64,000 bases of DNA. Origin: Hysterangium stoloniferum. Taxonomy: Eukaryota; Basidiomycota; Agaricomycetes; Hysterangiales; Hysterangiaceae. Positions 31,800 to 44,318 of this stretch are shown here, piece by piece. Below the pieces are notes generated by a model, which had not been told where the DNA came from, did no database searches, and saw only the letters and a list, made by a program, of their open reading frames with translations. Where the stretch lies: positions 310,001 through 374,000 of the forward strand of contig WHVD01000002.1 in the NCBI GenBank assembly GCA_015178975.1, in the 5' to 3' direction. Made by a program: the position numbers and the translations under genes. How positions within the stretch are numbered: position 1 is the first letter of the stretch; each line of letters starts with the position of its first letter.

Positions 31800-34258
31800 T
31801 CAGAATATTTCCATTTCTGTCTTATTGTGGTCTTAGTTTGTAGTACAATAACAAGAAGACTTATATTAGTTTCCACAAATTTGTACTTTACTTTAGATCT
31901 GATATCAACTTAGTTTCTTATTCCCTCTTCCATCTTTCTGTACGCTTGATATTCGGAACTCTTCAGAACTCTGAATATCCTTATCTTCCAGCATAAGTCC
32001 CATCTTTGAAATTAAGGACTTCCAAACATTTGCATAGAGGTGCAGCATATAAGCTGAAGCTGACGTCCTGACCCTATCTGATAGTTTCTGAGTTTCCAGT
32101 GACTTTCCAATAGTTCTGGAATAAGTAAACACTAAGGAGACTTTCCCACACCCACAGTGGACTATACTACTAGGTGCTTATCTAAGCACCTATACAGCAG
32201 TTACCGACCTAAGGTAACTCACTCAATACTGCACCTACAGTGCTGGGAAAAATACTACAAATATCAGAAAAATATAGAGATCATAATAGACTATGTTAGA
32301 GCTGTAGTATCATACTCTAACACAGACATCTAGATCTGAACCTCTCAAGCTCCTTTCTTACTTACATATAATTTAAATATTTTAGGCTGCATTGTATGCA
32401 AAGTGATGGAGCAACATTGTGAGCATAGTGGTGGACTCGTGATAGCTCTAAAACATCTGGCTGCCCACAAACTGCTTCTAGAATCAAGGGGTTAGCTTTA
32501 GTTAACAATTACAACTTGTGCTATTTTAGGCCATAAAGAGCCGAAACGGTACCGAACAAGCGTAATACTCGTTTTGGTTAAATGGCTATATCAATCCTGA
32601 CTCTCTCTCGGTCCTGCTATGCTAAAGCCACTATCTAATTCGTTGACTAAGAAACAACGATTCGGTGATAGAAGCGCAATGGTAAATCATCGGCAGTAAC
32701 ATCTCTATGACCCGCTAAGGAGCACATTATGATCATGGACCTGGTAGGAAACGGACGCATAGCAATGATATCCAGGGTCGGTAAAATCCAGCACTCTGGT
32801 GGACCACCCAGAATTGGGAATTTGAATAAATGCATTCATTTCTGTGGCAGGTCTAGTTTGCAGTATACTTTACAGAATCCCGACACGCAGGTACCATATC
32901 ATGATCAATAATAAAAGGCTGGATCTTGGTTTGCTCAAAACCTAAATAAAGAAATCGAGTCAGTGCGTAGACTATATGGTTAATTATGTCCATCATAATT
33001 GTTGTTGTGATATTACGTTCAGCGTGTACATTTGCTTGGCTAACTTGCTTCGGATTCTTCAGCCTGTGTTGTTCGGCACCACTGTTAGTTCCTTTCCTCT
33101 GCCACTTTATCACACGGGCTAAATGAGAACCTATAAGTGTTTATATCAGTTACTTCGGAACAGGAAAGGAGGTGATTAATACACAAGACGATGGACTCGG
33201 ATGGCAAAAAAAGAAATCATTACTACTATCCATGTCTCAATATGGCACCGGAAGGATTGTTTGACAAACGTTCTTCTCTTCAAATCGATATGTTGGGAGA
33301 GCCATAGAAGCTGCGAGACTCCGGTGTTGTCTCAGATGGTTGATTCTGAGATTGAATCAAATAAATTTGGGCATATATAAAGGTCATGTAGTTAGGGTTA
33401 CACAACAGTATGCTGTCCCCTTATACATTGAGACTCCCAAAATTCTTAACACGATAGATGGGCTCAGAAACTGCTTGAGAACTGTGATCAATTGGACTTC
33501 ATTGGCCTGGACTAAGGTGTACTTCTAACATATACTGTTTATAATTGAGTCTGGGCCGCTGAAGTCAATATTTACTAGCTTACAGCATGTAGGAGAAATA
33601 GTCAACAAGACCCTAGTCAGATGCAAAATGTTCCCGGCGTGTAGAACCTTGGCTGAAAATGTTTTAGAGAACGGGACCGAGGACACGATACGTCGCAATT
33701 TTCGGAATCCCGTTGGGATATAAGTTGGGGCTCCGAGTCCTTCGACTTCACAATGAAGAAGCCAGTATATTTGAGCTTTGTCGTACTATCGAATACTCAT
33801 GGTTCATGAGACCACGTGCGCCATATCTGCCCAGACCTGACAAAACTCCACCGATGGCTGAATTATCCCAAAAATAATATTTCATTGTTTTAACCGCAAA
33901 AATCAACGCCGGGCAATAACAACTATGGGACAGGCAGCAATGTTCCCAAAAAATACTCACCATGTATTGGAATAATCAAATACCCCCGGGTGGTCTAGAG
34001 CTTCTTATATCCCGCAAACCTAAATGCTTACTGTAATATCATCTTTCTACTCATCGATTTGATTCCTTTCTGTCCAAGCCAGCATGAAAAGTGTGACAAC
34101 GCGTGACGCCATTCTCTGACATAAATGACACCGTTGATCACCTTTTTTCACCACGATACTTCGATATGAGCCATAAAGTAGCATTACTTCCTTCACACTC
34201 GTTCGTTATTTGGCACCTAATACCGTTTCGTTAGCAGCGTGACCTTACCGCACGCGCC
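31800..34258. other. 2.4 kb without a recognisable gene
   Basis: I see no domain or convincing exon chain. The first few hundred bases are AT-rich and may continue the LTR remnant at 29150. From about 32.5 kb CpG content rises toward the genic core. Confidence 0.45.
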
Positions 34259-34642
34259 ATGGCACTCGAAGCAGAAATCAGGGAACTGCAGACCAAACTG
34301 GGCGAGTGAGTCGCGTTTTCGTTTAGTAAAGTTATATGTATGGCTTATATTATCACTTCACCTATAACGCTAGAGGAGAAGACGCGGAAAAAATCGTCAA
34401 CGGGTATATCAAGTTACTCCATCAGTACAACGAAGCCAAAGACGCGACACAGGTGTGTTTGTTTGTTCATTGATTCGTATTTTGGGTCTCTGAGATTATG
34501 AGGTACAGCTTTTAATTGGAAAAGTAAGTCTGTTTACGTTTTGCTTTGAGCGTTGTACCCTTAATTTTGGCAGCTCGCTGCCATTCGCCAAGTGACTGTG
34601 AGAGAGCTGCACGAAGATTACGGGCTTACTATAGATGACTGA
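34259..34642 (+). CDS. swi5: Swi5/Sae3-type DNA recombination mediator
   Basis: Four exons, 34259-34305, 34374-34452, 34509-34523 and 34574-34642, give 69 residues. All joins keep phase and use GT..AG introns of 50-68 nt. The product reads MALEAEIRELQTKLG, then EKIVNGYIKLLHQYNE, LLIGK, LAAIRQVTVRELHEDYGL. The 'I.LLH.YNEIKD..Q.L.G..A...G.TV..L...FGL' pattern is the Swi5 family signature, and the length fits these very small proteins. Swi5 pairs with Sfr1/Mei5 and helps load and stabilise Rad51 or Dmc1 filaments in recombination repair and meiosis. The third exon is only 15 nt and encodes exactly the conserved LLIGK. Short exons make this gene easy to miss. Confidence 0.88.
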
Positions 34643-35190
34643 TGATTAAGTGAGTTCCCAGGAATCATCTGAACAAGTATATAATAGATTAGATTACTTC
34701 CAGGAGCTGTCAGAACAAGAAATTATGCTGTAATAAATCATAGGCCATTCTATAACTTCGTCTCCGTCTACTCCGTAGAGTATTGTAGATGTTAAGCTAA
34801 TTTTAGATTCAATAGTCATGTAATTAATAGTGCAAGTATTCTAAAGCAAAAGCGTGGCATACCAGAGGATATTATAGACTGTTTGGAGGTAGAGGTGGCT
34901 TGATACGAATGGTTAGATCTTTGAAGGACCATCTGTTATTTTCTATGGTGGATAAGTTTACATTGCCTTATGTAGATATGCCGTCATGCTTCACCGTTGA
35001 ACGTTTCTTGTATTCGGCTATCGCCATTCGCCGCATATCATGACTGTGACTGTGACAGGAAGCCACATGTTACAATCAATTAATCGATTTTCTTCTGTGA
35101 CCGATCGCTAGCCTTAGCCTGGCGGAACGGGGGCGGTCAGCCTCCTATTACAACTACATAATACATTCCTGTAGATTCTCTCTACTCACC
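34643..35190. promoter_or_regulatory. Intergenic region before the channel gene
   Basis: About 550 bp between the Swi5 stop and the channel ATG; it must hold the Swi5 3' UTR and the channel promoter. No clear TATA box seen. Confidence 0.4.
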
Positions 35191-38100
35191 ATGTCGGGGG
35201 TTAATGCGGGCACAGCGACAGGGAAGACTACAGAGACATTCATCACCGCGCTAATCACCAATAGCTCCTTCCTGGCCGTAGAACTCATCGCTTTCACTTT
35301 CTTGAAGAATAGGTTGAGTAGGATATATACCCCGAGGACGTATTTACCCCCACCAGAGTCAGTCTCTTTTCGGGACAGATTACAGTATGAGATAAATGAT
35401 CGTGTACTAGTAAACGTGCCGCAGAATTGCCTCGAGGACGATGGCGATGGATCCTAGCTGTCGCGACCGCGCCTGCTACTGACATCGTAGGTCATATTCT
35501 GCTTGAGGGATAGAATTTATCATTTTCTGTTTTATTCAGATCCGGAAGAATGGCTTGGATGCTTACATGTTCCTTCGTTTCTTGCGCCTCATGATTATTA
35601 TTTTCGGGTCCTTCATGGTCACTACTTGGGTGATTCTTCTGCCCATCAATACAGTTGGGATACACAGCAGTGCTGCAGATGGACTCAATCAACTTAGCTG
35701 GGGAAAGTAAGTGTCAAGAAATTCACCACTTTGTTTTCTTGTCTAACCGTACCAGCATCCCCGATCGGGAATGGAAACGTTACGCAGCCCATATTGTGCT
35801 CGTATATATACTGACATGTAATTGTTTTCATTCCTATATCAATCGCTATATGAGCGTGTCCATTTACTTGCTTTGTCACAGTCTGGGTTATTTACCTCAT
35901 CCGAAAAGAATGCTTTCACTATACCGAGATGCGACAGGGCTATCTCACGTCAAAATCACATTCACATCTCCCACAAGCTCGAACTGTCCTTCTGACTTCC
36001 ATTCCTCATGATATGTGTAACGAGAAGGACCTCCGAATCTGGTCGTCGTTCGTTCCGGGAGGCGTGCAAAATATTTGGGTATATCGTGATACGAAGGTGA
36101 ATTATCAATCAGTCACGACCGCGATCATGTAGTATACTCAATGCAACTATAGGAATTGAACGAAGCCTATTCGAAACGATTAAATGCATGCAATCTCCTC
36201 GAAGCTGCAGAGGCAAAGGTCCTGCGCTATGCCATCCAAGAAAAACTGAGACGTGATCAACAACCCAACCGAAAATCTAACTCTTCTTCATATACCTCCC
36301 AGTCCGGTCCCGAATCTGTGTTCATGACTACTGACTCGCCACACGCCTCCGCTCCCATCTCACTGTCACCTATTCCCAAAATACAAGTTCATCCCGACTT
36401 GGAGCATGGATCCAGCAGTAATAAGTCTACGAAGTTTCAGCGGGAGAAAGAGACCCTAGATGATCTCGTACCCAGCGTTAAACGGCCCAGACATCGACCG
36501 GGCTTTCTAGGGCTATTTGGTACCAAGGTTGATACGATTAAGTATTGCAAGGTATTTTTTTGATCAGATGTATTTATGTAGACAGCTCATTTTGATTCTT
36601 CCACCCCGTTAGGAGGAGATCGCTCTCCTGAATAACACAATTCGCTTCCTTCGCCATCAGAAGAGAGAGGCCAAACCATTGGGGAGCGCATTCATCCAAT
36701 GTAATTTACAGATGGGCGCGCATGTCCTCGCACAGTGCATCTCTCACCATGATGTAATTATTCCGAATGTCATTTTCTCCTTTGTCCGTATCGCACTGAT
36801 TGGTTGACTTCTGGGGTTGTAATCGCAATAGCCGTTGAAGATGGCCTACAAGTGGATTCAGGTATCACCCAAGGATGTTATTTGGGACAATATCGATGTG
36901 AGCGTTCTTGTCTTTCTTCCCACCTTTCTCCTCCCTATAGTTGGTAGTTTGCACTTATCGACACCTCTTCTTATCCCTAAAGGACGGCGTGTATGAAACC
37001 CGCTTTCGCTATGCAACCTCGTGGATGGCCAGCTTCGGAATCATCGTCGCGTGGTTCTTCCCTGTGTCCTTTGTCGGTTTATTGAGCAATGTGAGCGAGC
37101 TATGTATCAAGGTCAAGTACGTGAAGAGATCTCATTGCGTCGAGCGCGGGAAATAGTATGTGACATTGATTATGATGGTGTAGATGGCTCGCGTGGGTCT
37201 GTAAAGCACCTACGCCTGTTCCAGGTATCCTGCAGGGTGTTCTTCCCCCCCTTATTTTGGCCATTCTGTTCGCTGTTCTGCCGTGGATTCTGAGAGGTGC
37301 GTAGTAGGTCTCGTTTATCGAGAGGCCAAGTTCTTGACTTCTGATTTCCGCGTGGGTCGTGTAGGTCTGGCTTGGTACGAGAATCTTCCGCTATATTCCC
37401 TCTTGTCGATTAGCGTGTACAAGCGATACTATATATTCCTCGTGATGTGGGTTTTTTTTTATGACTCATTTGAAGCTATGCGTAATAATTTATATTTATT
37501 GATTGCAAATTCATTCAGCCACGGCTTCCTGGTAGTTACCCTGAGTTCGGGCCTCACGGCAACAGCGAGTGATGTATGTCAAGAATACCAGCTACCCATT
37601 TATAGCTCAGAGTGACCAATCCCCTCACCCCCATTCCCATCTTTTAGATTATAAACTCTCCAACGAAAACAGTCTCTCAGCTCGCAGCACATCTTCCCGA
37701 CGCAAGCGTATTTTTCCTTACCTGGACAGGTTCGGCGTTGTCCTCCCAGATATTCATTCTTTCCTGCCATGCTAACCTTGGTTTCTCAGTAACACAGGGC
37801 CTCACAGGCGCGGGGAGCGCTCTTCTCCAAGTATTCACTCTTCTCGTGTACTATGCTAAGAAATGGTTCTTTGGACGGACGCCCCGCCAGGCGTATGCTG
37901 TAACGTTCACGATGCCTTCGGTCAGTGTCAAATCAATTTCTTCCGAAATTATATTATTGTTGTCTAATTGTCTATACTTCGCAATTCATACTTTAGGCTG
38001 ATTTTGGAGTCGTTCTCCCTCAACTATCGCTTCTCGCCACGATCGGTTTGGCGTATAGTGTGTTGTCGCCTATCATCAATGGCTTGGCGATGCTTGCGTT

Positions 38101-39402
38101 TGTTTTGTTTTATTTTGTCTGGAAGTTCCGTGAGTCATCTTATATGTGTATCCTGGGTACCATTATGGAACGCTGGGATTCATCTCTTGAGATAGTTCTT
38201 ACGTGGGTTTTCGATCAACCTGATGAGCATGAAACGGGAGGACTTTATGTGCGTTTTCTTCATTTTTTATCTTTTGTAGATATCATCGTTTCTAACCGGG
38301 GTTTTCCAGTTCCCTCTTGCCATGAAATTCCTTTGTGAGTTTTCTCGTTCTTGTAATCAATCACCATTTCTCTGACCGCCTTATAACGATAACGCTGTTG
38401 TGTTAGTCGTTGGATTGTACATCGAACAGTTCTGCCTTGCCGCGCTTTTCTTCCTCAAAAGTTCATCGGGACAGTCATTCTTGGTGCAAGGCATTCTAAT
38501 GGTACTTTTACTGGCAATCACCATTGGTGCACAAACCTTCCTGTCGGAGGCATTTGACCGTGAGTATATTTTTTAAAAACGATATTAGGCTGCCTGGTTT
38601 CATGAGTTTACCCAACCATTCCCAATAGCCCTTTCGAACTACCTTCCGATGTCTTTGGCTACGAAGAAGATCCAAGCCAAGATTGAAAGGCATTGGCGTA
38701 AGGAGGCGGGACTCGAGAAGGGCGATAATGAGGCATTCGACCTGTTTGACCGCGAGCGTGCGTATTTCTTTCTTTCTCAATCTTGGAGCCAGGTGGAAGT
38801 GTCTATCTCTTGAGTACTCATCATAAATCCTCTCTTCAGACATCCGATCCATCGTGCGCAAGCGTCTCAATGCGGCCAAGGCAGCGGAAGCAGAAATTTC
38901 TGCAGAAATTTCATTCTTGAAACCTGTTCTAACGGATACGTTTGATGCTATTAAAGAGGCGGCATCGACGCACCTGGACGCAGGCCAGAGCCATTCCCAA
39001 CAAGACCTCCACCCTACGATATCCCGCGAGTCGCGCCGCTCAGGTTCATCCAGGCGTTCGCGCTCAAGGTCTGCAAGCGGGTCACCTCATTCCCATAAAT
39101 CAAACCGCCCCACCATGGCCCCCGCAGCCCCAGCTCCCGCGGTGAAGTACGACGATCCCGATTCATCTGGCGACGAAGACGATTTCGACGACAACGGATT
39201 TCAACATCCATCTAGCTATGCCGAACAGCCATGGATATGGATCCCGCGAGACGAACTGGGGCTAAGCAAGTATTTGGTTGAGGAACTGAAGGTGGCTGGG
39301 GTCGATGCGAGTGATGAGGGGTCGATAATGGATTGTGAAGGGGATGTAGAGGTGACGAGGAGTCCTCCGGATGAGGCGTGGGAGGGGGGGCATAATGCGT
39401 AG
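35191..39402 (+). CDS. CSC1/OSCA-like stress-gated cation channel (DUF221 family)
   Basis: I resolve 20 exons with consistent phase throughout: 35191-35357, 35411-35486, 35540-35706, 35756-35817, 35882-36096, 36153-36551, 36613-36753, 36832-36897, 36983-37116, 37184-37296, 37365-37446, 37519-37573, 37648-37729, 37790-37920, 37997-38129, 38196-38248, 38310-38334, 38407-38559, 38629-38757 and 38840-39402. They encode 981 residues. The N-terminal membrane helix is at about 14-37, two more at about 93-165 (with IRKNGLDAYMFLRF), then a cytosolic PHM7-type domain to about 430 (RPRHRPGFLGLFGTKVDTI), the RSN1_7TM core at about 430-760 (GVLPPLILAILF, SLLSISVYKRY, QGLTGAGSALLQ) and a Ser/acid-rich cytosolic tail. 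The family forms hyperosmolarity- or mechanically gated Ca2+-permeable channels of the plasma membrane. The gene looks intact. Its tail is partly duplicated at 40390-40690. Confidence 0.93.
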
Positions 39403-39543
39403 TGAGGTGCTTTATTTCTTGGTAAACTAATGCCTGTCTGTGTGTAATAATATCAGCAGCGGGAAAGGCTGTATGCTTCGCAAACTATTTCTTGGGTTCC
39501 GTCGTTACTAATAGCTTTCCTCGAAGATGAGTATCTATCACTG

Positions 39544-39615
39544 AGTAACTTCACGTAGTGAAAACGGGCGAGGCTCATAACCCCGACGTCCCAGGGTCGA
39601 AACCTGGAGTTGCTA
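39544..39615 (+). pseudogene. Decayed initiator tRNA-Met copy
   Basis: A 72-nt sequence aligning end to end with the tRNA at 40991-41062 but with 11 differences, seven of them G to A or C to T. The CAT anticodon and T arm survive, while the D arm and part of the anticodon stem are disrupted. It belongs to the first unit of the local tandem duplication. Confidence 0.8.
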
Positions 39616-39829
39616 GGCATTGTTCTCTCTCTCTTATCTGAGAAAGAATGTGGAAGTTATTAGTGTTCCCCCTATTCCAGAGAATATACATCAGTAAAAA
39701 TGGTATTAAGCGCTGGTGCGGCTCCCGGACGAGATCCTCCACTTTAAGAAGCTCCAGACGCTCCACAAAGAACAGGGGATTTTGTCCAGGAGCCGCACGG
39801 ATCAAAAACCAAATTACTGATGTGTGCTA

Positions 39830-40285
39830 GTATCCTACACAGGAAGACGTAGGCATTGCGGGAACCCCATATACTCTAGATGAAGTGTAAACCTAAGACG
39901 TCTTTTTAGTTTAATCTGCAACACTAGATACTATCGAGTCACCCTCCCAGAATTAGGACGATTAGTCCCAAATACGTAATGCTGTGGACTAGCGAATGAT
40001 GAACTGACGATTACCCATTGCTTGGGGATTATATATAAGTAAGGTTCTCGAAATAGCTGAAAGTTGATCCCCTCTATGACATCTAAGTTTCGCGTTCGAG
40101 GATTCGTTGATACTTCAGCCCACTTTGTCAGGATCAAGGCGGGTTATGTGTTTGAAAGGGAAACCCCAGAAGAAGTTGATGCCAGTGAATATTCCTCGTA
40201 GTTTTTTCTACTAGATATCAGATACGATACAGAAGCTAGAAGCGGCACTTAAAAAGGTCTCGTGGGCAAGAAAGTCGGTGACTGG
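39830..40285 (+). pseudogene. Truncated duplicate of the Fe-ADH 5' region and first exon
   Basis: Matches 41130-41587, that is the upstream region and first exon of the Fe-ADH gene, at reduced identity with frame-breaking changes. It stops abruptly at the equivalent of the first intron, where the second duplication unit begins. Best explained as the truncated end of unit 1 of a tandem duplication. Confidence 0.8.
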
Positions 40286-40389
40286 CTAAATGTATATTCA
40301 TTGTGCATATCGATATGGCCCGGCTGCCAAGCTAGTGGGGAGGGTATAAGCCTCCCCCTTGGCATCCGCTGCTAACTGGAGGATGCCTC

Positions 40390-40690
40390 TGAGGCCACCA
40401 AGAAGGCATCACACACCGCCACGCAGGCCATGACCATTCCTCCGCCTTGCGATATCTCGCAGGTCGCATCGTTCAAGTTGGCTCTCAGGGCGTTCAGGGC
40501 TCCCATAGATTAAACCGTCGCATGGTCGCCCCTGGAGCCGCAGCATCCGCGGTGAAATATGACGATCCCGATTCTTCAAGCGACAAGGACGGCTCTGAAG
40601 ATGACGGATTTCAACGTCCATTCAGCTCTGCTGAGCAGCCGTGGACATGGATCCCGCGAGACAAACCAGTGGGGCTGAGCCAGTATTTTG
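40390..40690 (+). pseudogene. Truncated duplicate of the channel-gene last exon
   Basis: Matches about 38945-39300 (C-terminal tail of the CSC1-like gene), keeping phrases such as KYDDPDSS and AEQPWxWIPRD in frame. The 3' flank also matches 39400-39543. There is no start or membrane region, so it is not a functional channel gene. Confidence 0.85.
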
Positions 40691-40990
40691 GTTGAGAAGC
40701 TTAAGATACGATGCTTATTTCTTGGTACACTGAGGGATATATGTATACGTAATAAATACTAGGGGCGGAAAGGGCTCTATGTTTCGTTTAATGATTGTCC
40801 TATCGTTGCTAATAATTTTCCCCTTCGGATGATTATCTAGCACTGTTTGTGGTCTCTACGAATGATAATCTCAAATCTAATATGTGTACTGTAAAACTGA
40901 AAATCGACGAAGATGTTAGGTGATAAAGTTTACATTTAATGCACTTTATAAACAGTCACCGTATCGACTTGTAATTCTCGGTTTTATAAT

Positions 40991-41062
40991 AGCAACTTGG
41001 CGCAGTGGAAGCGCGCGGGGCCCATAACCCCGAAGTCCCAGGATCGAAACCTGGAGTTGCTA
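40991..41062 (+). tRNA. Initiator tRNA-Met (CAT), copy 1
   Basis: 72 nt that fold fully: acceptor AGCAACT/AGTTGCT with the A1-U72 pair, D arm GCGC..GCGC, anticodon arm CGGGG-CCCATAA-CCCCG, T arm CCAGG-ATCGAAA-CCTGG. The A at position 54 (ATCGAAA instead of TTCGAAA) and A1-U72 are hallmarks of eukaryotic initiator tRNA. A TTTT terminator follows at 41068-41071. Confidence 0.96.
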
Positions 41063-41371
41063 AATCGTTTTGTCCACTCTTCAGAGAAGGATGTGGAGGG
41101 TATTTAATGTCTGGAGAATATGTGCAAGTATCCTACACGGGAAAAATGGACATATTAGTCATTGTCAATAATTGCGGGAACCAATATACTCGCCTAGATT
41201 AAATAGTGACCCAAAGTGGTCCTAATGTTTTAACGTGCACTACCTACTGAGTCATATTATGTAACATTCAGACTCAATTACGTAATACAAATTACCTAAC
41301 GATGACGACCATTGCATGGGAATACATATATCAGTGGGGATCTCAAACTGACTGAAAGTTGATATCCAAGA

Positions 41372-42765
41372 ATGACTTCTGAGTCTCGCGTCCAGCAGTT
41401 CGCTAATACTCCAGGCCACTTTGTCAAGTTCAAGGCAGACTATTTGAAAGCTATCCCAGATGAAGTTGATGCAGCTGGGTGCCAGAGAGTATTCCTCGTA
41501 GTTTCTACTAGTCTTGATTCAAAAACGGATGTGATACAGAGGCTGGAAACGGCACTTGGAAAACGTCTTGTGGGCAAGAGAGTAGGTCAGTTCCAAAGAC
41601 GCCTGTTCAGATGTGCGTTAAGAATTACAACCCACCTGCGCCACATATAGGCATCGGGGCGCATTCACCTTACAGCGACGTGACTGATTTGACTCGCCAG
41701 CTTTGGAAAAGCAAGTGAGTCAGCGTGCTTCAACATACTGTCGTAATACGCTAACCTGGTTTTCTTAGTGCCGATATAATTGTAACAGTCGGAGGCAGCT
41801 CATATACGGATGCGTGCAAAGCTGCTATGGTAAGTGCTATCCATATTGATATCAACTAACCCATATCGACATGGGATTTTCCCACAAAGCTCATTCATAC
41901 TTCTACTGAGCCCGCCAAGCTCAACAACGCCACAGTCGATTCCCTCATAGACATTCCCGCATGTCCCGCAGCAAGACATCCCACCGTGAAGTTAATCGCT
42001 GTACCTACGACATTGTCTGCTGCAGAGTATTCTCCCATCGCCGGAATCACAGACCCCGTCACTCACCACAAGAATCCCATCACACACCCCGATCTGGCCG
42101 CGACATGCGTTATCTTGGATCCCGCATTGTGCACCCTGACCCCTCCCCGCCTGTGGCTCAGCTCTGGGATGCGTTCGGTGGACCACTGTATCGAGGGGAT
42201 GTGTTCGCCACGATGCACACCCGAGATTGAGAAAGTTGCTGAAGACGGCCTAAGACTTCTTATTCGAGGGTTGCTTGACTGCCGGAATAACCGGGACGAC
42301 GTTGAGGGATATAGTCAATGTCAACTCGGAGTTTGGAAATCTATGTATGCTGCTCACGAGAAGATCCCCTTCGGTGCATCACACGCGATCGGCCATCACC
42401 TGGGCAGCGTCGGACATGTCGCTCACGGGGACACGAGCTGTATCATGCTGCATTCCGTGCTCAAATACAACAAGCCCGTGAACGGTCGTGTTCAAGCGAA
42501 AATCGCCAAGATATTCTGGGAGGTGTCGGGTGGCGATTTTGAGGCGGCAGGTTTGAAACGGGATACGGCTGACGCCGGTGACCTCGTTAAAGCATATGTG
42601 AAAGTCTTAGGTCTGCCGACATCACTGGGAGAGGTAGATGTAACAAAGGAGGAGCAGTTGGACCAAATTGCCAGTAATACGTTGACCGACCTTTGGATTA
42701 AAACTAACCCTCGCGAGATCTCTTCCAAAGAGCAGGTGAGGGAGATTCTTGAAATATCTTTGTAG
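41372..42765 (+). CDS. Iron-containing alcohol dehydrogenase / maleylacetate-reductase-like
   Basis: Four exons, 41372-41585, 41651-41714, 41769-41829 and 41890-42765, encode 404 residues in consistent phase. The NAD(P)-binding half has ADIIVTVGGSSYTDACKA (family GGGS motif) and PTTLSAAEYSPIAG; the metal half has GMRSVDHCIEG (Asp and His ligands) and ASHAIGHHLGSVGHVAHGDTS (His ligands). Full family length, all ligands present. Members reduce maleylacetate in the hydroxyquinol pathway of aromatic breakdown, or oxidise alcohols; the sequence alone does not choose, though proximity to a laccase makes aromatic metabolism plausible. Its first exon is duplicated at 39830-40285 and its 3' end at 50362-50575. 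Confidence 0.92.
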
Positions 42766-43956
42766 GTTATGCCATGCCTATCAAATTTTGTTAATAGTGC
42801 CCACTACAAGTTTGAAATTTGAACTCTGTTCCTGTGTTAGATTGACCCAAGTGGCTATGTTACGATAGTGAAAATACCAATATCAGCTTCATTGACAGGA
42901 AAGGAATCCGAATTTCCTCAAATACCGATATAACAACGTTGAAATGACATGGTGCGTTTATATTATGGATTCTCAATCTGAGACTTCTTCAATCATCAGG
43001 AAATGGAATTCCAACCCGCTAGCTCCTCTAAACGAGATAGCCGGCCCAGCTACTTTATCTAGCAATACTAGATTAACTAGTTCCCTAGCGCGGTTCGACT
43101 ATCCTAGACTAATTGTAGCTATATGGTCTTGGGGCCTAGGTAGGCTATATAGCCGACCTACTTGCAATCGATCTTTCCAAATCGCTGATGATAGCCATAG
43201 TTCCGCTTCGCTTTGCACCCAGGCTTCTCCTGTTTTCTATTCGTTCTTCTCTGCCACATAGGAGGACTGCTAATATAAAAAACTGTGCGTCCGATGTGGC
43301 TTTTGTTTGCACATATCTCGTTTTTAGTTCTGAGAACGGGATGAAGCTGATATGAGAAATGGATGAGTTTGCTCACGTGAAAGGATGTTTGTATCAACTT
43401 CACTTAGTCGGTAACAGCCAGACAAATGTGTCTTGTTGTAGACAGAATCTCACCTCGGTGTTTTCACACGGTAGCGGGGCTAGACAGCTGAGGTGTCTTA
43501 ACTACGAGTTGCGAGTTTTTAAAGTACTAACTAGAGTCGAACCAGGAAATAGATTAAGTAACGGTACAAACTAAGGCTTACAGGGGGATGGCGGACCCAG
43601 AATGTCTCAGAAAACGCGAGACAACCTGTTTCTTTTGTCTAAATACTAGGCTTTCCCAACGCCATTGTACCTCACTCGATTCTTCCATTGTGTCAACTGA
43701 GAGATTATATTTGTTATATATATGTATGCTATTAAATACATCAAGAAGGGGAAGCGTGTATCGGTTAATTAATCAAATCGATTGATACGAGGCTTACGAC
43801 AGATTTGTCTATCTGGGATTTGGGTTAGCGAGGGATTACAAGCATTAGTGCTCGAGTCGCTGCGGTTCGGAATACCCCGCATAGATTTATAATAAATTAA
43901 ATTTTCGGTATTTTGGGTCTATTTGTATTAGTCCTTATCCGTTTACAACGAGTATC
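42766..43956. other. 1.2 kb without a recognisable gene
   Basis: After the Fe-ADH stop I see no exon chain, RNA gene or repeat with a partner in this window, apart from the ADH 3' flank (42766-42860), which is shared with 50480-50575. Confidence 0.45.
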
Positions 43957-44318
43957 CACCGGGAAAAGCCCTTGTTCCAAAAAATTTTAGGATCCTCAGT
44001 AGAGGCTTACTGTATATAAACTCCGACAATCATTCACCGGATCCTTAACCGATTTAAAGTCGGTTAAAGATCCAACATGTGATTGGCGGATTTAGAATCC
44101 AACGAACTTTATCCTTAAAAGATCCATAACCGAGTTAAAATTGGTTAAGGATCTAACATGTGATTACAGGGTTTAGAATCCAATGCACTTTAGGATTCTC
44201 AAAAGATCCCTAACCAATTTTAACTCATAAGGATTCAATGGATAACTAGTGGACTTTGTATAAAAGAAGACTCTACTAAGGATCTTAAAATCTTTTGGAG
44301 AGGGGGGTTATCCTGGTA
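43957..44318. mobile_element. Long-TIR MITE, family L, copy 1
   Basis: 362 bp with terminal inverted repeats of about 47 bp (starting CACCGGGAAAAGCCC; the other end ..GGGGTTATCCTGGTA) and a 4-bp target duplication TATC (43953-43956, 44319-44322). The interior holds several nested palindromes of the form GGATCCTTAACC..GGTTAA.GATCC, so most of the element can fold. No coding region. Partner at 55462-55826. Confidence 0.88.

Noticed and set aside
39830-40690. Second functional channel or ADH gene
   Set aside because: Both stretches are end fragments of the neighbouring genes with no complete domain; they are duplication remnants.
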